Shown one piece after another: positions 5,308 to 6,333 of a DNA stretch of 6,333 nt. The notes under the pieces were generated by a model. It did not search any database. It was not told the origin of the DNA and saw only the letters and a program-made list of their open reading frames with translations. Within the stretch, counting starts at the first letter, position 1; each line of letters starts with the position of its first letter. Made by a program: the position numbers and the translations under genes. Source of the DNA: Propionibacteriaceae bacterium (GTDB lineage Bacteria; Actinomycetota; Actinomycetes; Propionibacteriales; Propionibacteriaceae); NCBI GenBank assembly GCA_031260385.1, contig JAIRKB010000089.1, positions 1-6,333 on the forward strand. Reading direction: 5' to 3'.

Positions 5308-5310
5308 TGA
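5242..5310 (+). pseudogene. IS110-family transposase, first 22 codons, truncated by IS3 insertion
   Basis: ATG at 5242 is preceded by AAGGA (5229-5233) at 8 nt. The 22 residues end in VIGVDTHAKTHT. 'IGVDTH' is the opening strand of the RuvC-like DEDD domain of IS110 transposases, and D15 is the first catalytic acidic residue. Full-length enzymes are about 300-450 aa, so more than 90% is missing here. The stop codon TGA (5308-5310) is the first three bases of the IS3 element: the gene was cut after an ACG threonine codon. The rest should resume on the far side of the IS3 element, outside the window. A 22-residue product would be inactive. Confidence 0.82.
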
Positions 5311-5333
5311 ATCCCCCCGGTAAGTCCGGAGGG
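5308..5333. repeat. IS3 terminal inverted repeat (right end)
   Basis: Starts TGAATCCCCCCGG and runs through TCCGGAGGG. It is called from the TGA terminus, its place just outside the OrfB stop, and the abrupt end of the IS110 reading frame at exactly this base. The partner repeat is outside the window, so the inner limit is approximate. Confidence 0.65.
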
Positions 5334-5338
5334 TTTTT
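5313..5338 (+). terminator. Rho-independent terminator inside the IS3 end, reading inward
   Basis: CCCCCCGG (5313-5320) pairs with CCGGAGGG (5326-5333) with one C-A mismatch and a TAAGT loop, followed directly by TTTTT (5334-5338). On the plus strand this is a classic intrinsic terminator. It would stop transcripts entering from the IS110 side and so shield the transposase genes from antisense or impinging transcription. There is no T-run on the minus strand, so it would not end the OrfB mRNA efficiently. Confidence 0.7.
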
Positions 5339-6278
5339 AGTTGGGTGATCCTGTGGGTTGCAGGGCCTGGTTTTGTTTATAGTAGTGGTTTTCGGCTTCG
5401 ACGGGTGGGATGTCACCGCAGTACTGGTAGAGGCGGCGGTGGTTATACCAGTCGACCCATTCGGCGGTGGCGTATTCGACGTGGTCTAGGTTCTTCCATG
5501 GGCCTTGTCGTTTGATCAGTTCGGTCTTGTAGATTCCGTTGATGGTCTCAGCTAGAGCATTATCATACGAGTCCCCAACCGTCCCGGTTGATGGTGTTAA
5601 CCCGTTTTGAGCGAGCCTGTCACCATAGCGAATCGAGGTGTACTGGCTGCCGTGATCAGCATGGGCTATCAGCCCTGTGAGTTCACTTTGATGGCCGTCA
5701 CGGACTCGTTGCCAGGTTGCTTGATCGAGAGCGTCAAGGACCAGGTCGGTGGTCATCGTGGTTGCTGTGCGCCACCCGAGGATCCGGCGGGCATACGCGT
5801 CGATGACGAACGCGGTATACACCCAGCCAGACCAAGTCGACACATATGTGAAATCGCAAACCCATAGTTGGTTCGGTGCTTCGGGTTCGAAGTCACGGTT
5901 AACCAGATCATCTGGCAAGGGTGAACCATCATCCCAAGTGGTGCGTTTCACCTTGCCACGATGCACACCACGAAGACCCATGACCCGCATCAACCGTTCC
6001 ACCGTGCAACGAGCCACTGGGATGGCTTCCCGGTTTAACTGCAACCAGACCTTCCTGGCACCATACACCTGATAGTTCTCGTCATAGACCCTCACAATAT
6101 GACGCATCAACGCCAAGTCACGCCGGTCACGCTGGGACGGGAACTTATCCTTCCATTCGTAGTACGTTGATGGGGCGATCTGGACACCATGCTCAGTGAG
6201 CACCCTGCAGATCGGCTCGACGCCCCATCTCAAACCACCAGGCTCCTGGTGGTCTTTATGCTCGCGGATAAAATCCAC
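5337..6278 (-). CDS. IS3-family transposase OrfB (DDE integrase domain)
   Basis: 313 aa from GTG 6276-6278, two bases after the OrfA stop; the frame stays open upstream to the window edge. Residues 60-105 ('YQVYGARKVWLQL', 'CTVERLMRVMGLRG') form the HTH_21 segment. The rve catalytic core follows: D142 in LWVCDFTY, D208 in AHADHGSQY and E244 in NALAETING, with exactly 35 residues between the second D and E, the DD(35)E spacing of this family. The ending 'WVDWYNHRRLYQYCGDIPPVE' is also typical. Length is normal for a complete OrfB and no frameshift is seen. OrfB sits in the -1 frame relative to OrfA, so the active enzyme would be an OrfAB fusion made by -1 frameshifting; the slippery site must lie to the right of the window. 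Confidence 0.95.
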   Translation of the reverse strand: MDFIREHKDHQEPGGLRWGVEPICRVLTEHGVQIAPSTYYEWKDKFPSQRDRRDLALMRHIVRVYDENYQVYGARKVWLQLNREAIPVARCTVERLMRVMGLRGVHRGKVKRTTWDDGSPLPDDLVNRDFEPEAPNQLWVCDFTYVSTWSGWVYTAFVIDAYARRILGWRTATTMTTDLVLDALDQATWQRVRDGHQSELTGLIAHADHGSQYTSIRYGDRLAQNGLTPSTGTVGDSYDNALAETINGIYKTELIKRQGPWKNLDHVEYATAEWVDWYNHRRLYQYCGDIPPVEAENHYYKQNQALQPTGSPN

Positions 6279-6280
6279 TA

Positions 6281-6333
6281 CTACACTCCTGGCCGGTCGA
6301 TCTCGGCCGCGAAGAAACTCGCTGCTGCTTTCA
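6281..6333 (-). CDS. IS3-family OrfA, C-terminal tail (partial)
   Basis: Sixteen residues and a stop (TAG, plus-strand 6281-6283): KAAASFFAAEIDRPGV. The 'K-A-x-x-F-F-A-A-E-[LI]-D-R-P' ending is characteristic of IS3 OrfA, which carries the N-terminal helix-turn-helix that binds the element's ends. OrfB lies in the -1 frame and overlaps this tail. The rest of the gene is outside the window. Confidence 0.8.
   Translation of the reverse strand, partial: KAAASFFAAEIDRPGV

Larger units (their letters stand above)
5308..6333 (-). mobile_element. IS3-family insertion sequence, right part, running off the window
   Basis: The element begins with TGAATCCCCCCGG at 5308, the TGA-starting, C-rich terminus usual for IS3-group elements in actinomycetes. 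It contains complete OrfB and the tail of OrfA on the minus strand. The other end, most of OrfA and the matching inverted repeat lie beyond 6333. The bases before the terminus (ACG, 5305-5307) are the expected target duplication of 3 bp. Confidence 0.85.

Overview
The window looks like accessory chromosome from an actinomycete (Actinomycetota). The evidence is moderately high GC, two cysteine-lipobox lipoproteins, an ATPase gene with no ribosome binding site and a -10 box placed for leaderless transcription, and IS3 and IS110 elements of the actinobacterial type. There is no rRNA or other marker, so the genus cannot be named.

Layout, left to right. (1) 4-642, minus: a small two-helix membrane protein with a cytoplasmic DUF3592-like tail. 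(2) 643-1033: a divergent intergenic region. It holds a strong hairpin (770-796), an inverted degenerate copy of it (907-933), and four direct repeats at an exact 23-bp period (944-1028). The last repeat carries the probable -10 box of the next gene. (3) 1034-2287, plus: an AAA-type ATPase of the AAA_14/DUF4143 family with a PD-(D/E)XK-like C-terminus. (4) 2288-2666: no gene; a perfect 16-bp tandem duplication lies inside an inverted repeat. (5) 2667-3377, plus: a secreted lipoprotein of unknown function. (6) 3420-3584, plus: a start-less fragment resembling the SMI1/KNR4 (SUKH) immunity fold. (7) 3565-4653, minus: a lipoprotein with an HExxH zinc-peptidase motif. (8) 4654-5241: a long non-coding stretch with GGTGAC-based repeats on the left and, on the right, a structured region that should be the left end of an IS110 element. 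(9) 5242-5310: the first 22 codons of an IS110 transposase, cut off by an IS3-family element that runs from 5308 past the window edge (OrfB complete, OrfA tail only).

The clearest story is the nested insertion. An IS3 element landed about 65 bp into an IS110 transposase gene, and its terminal TGA supplies a stop in the transposase frame. The IS110 left end, where this family encodes its bridge RNA, is left intact but separated from a functional recombinase in cis. The second point of interest is the periodic repeat array fused to the promoter of the DUF4143 ATPase, which looks like an operator. The two lipoprotein genes converge on the SUKH-like scrap. No shared pathway for them is visible.
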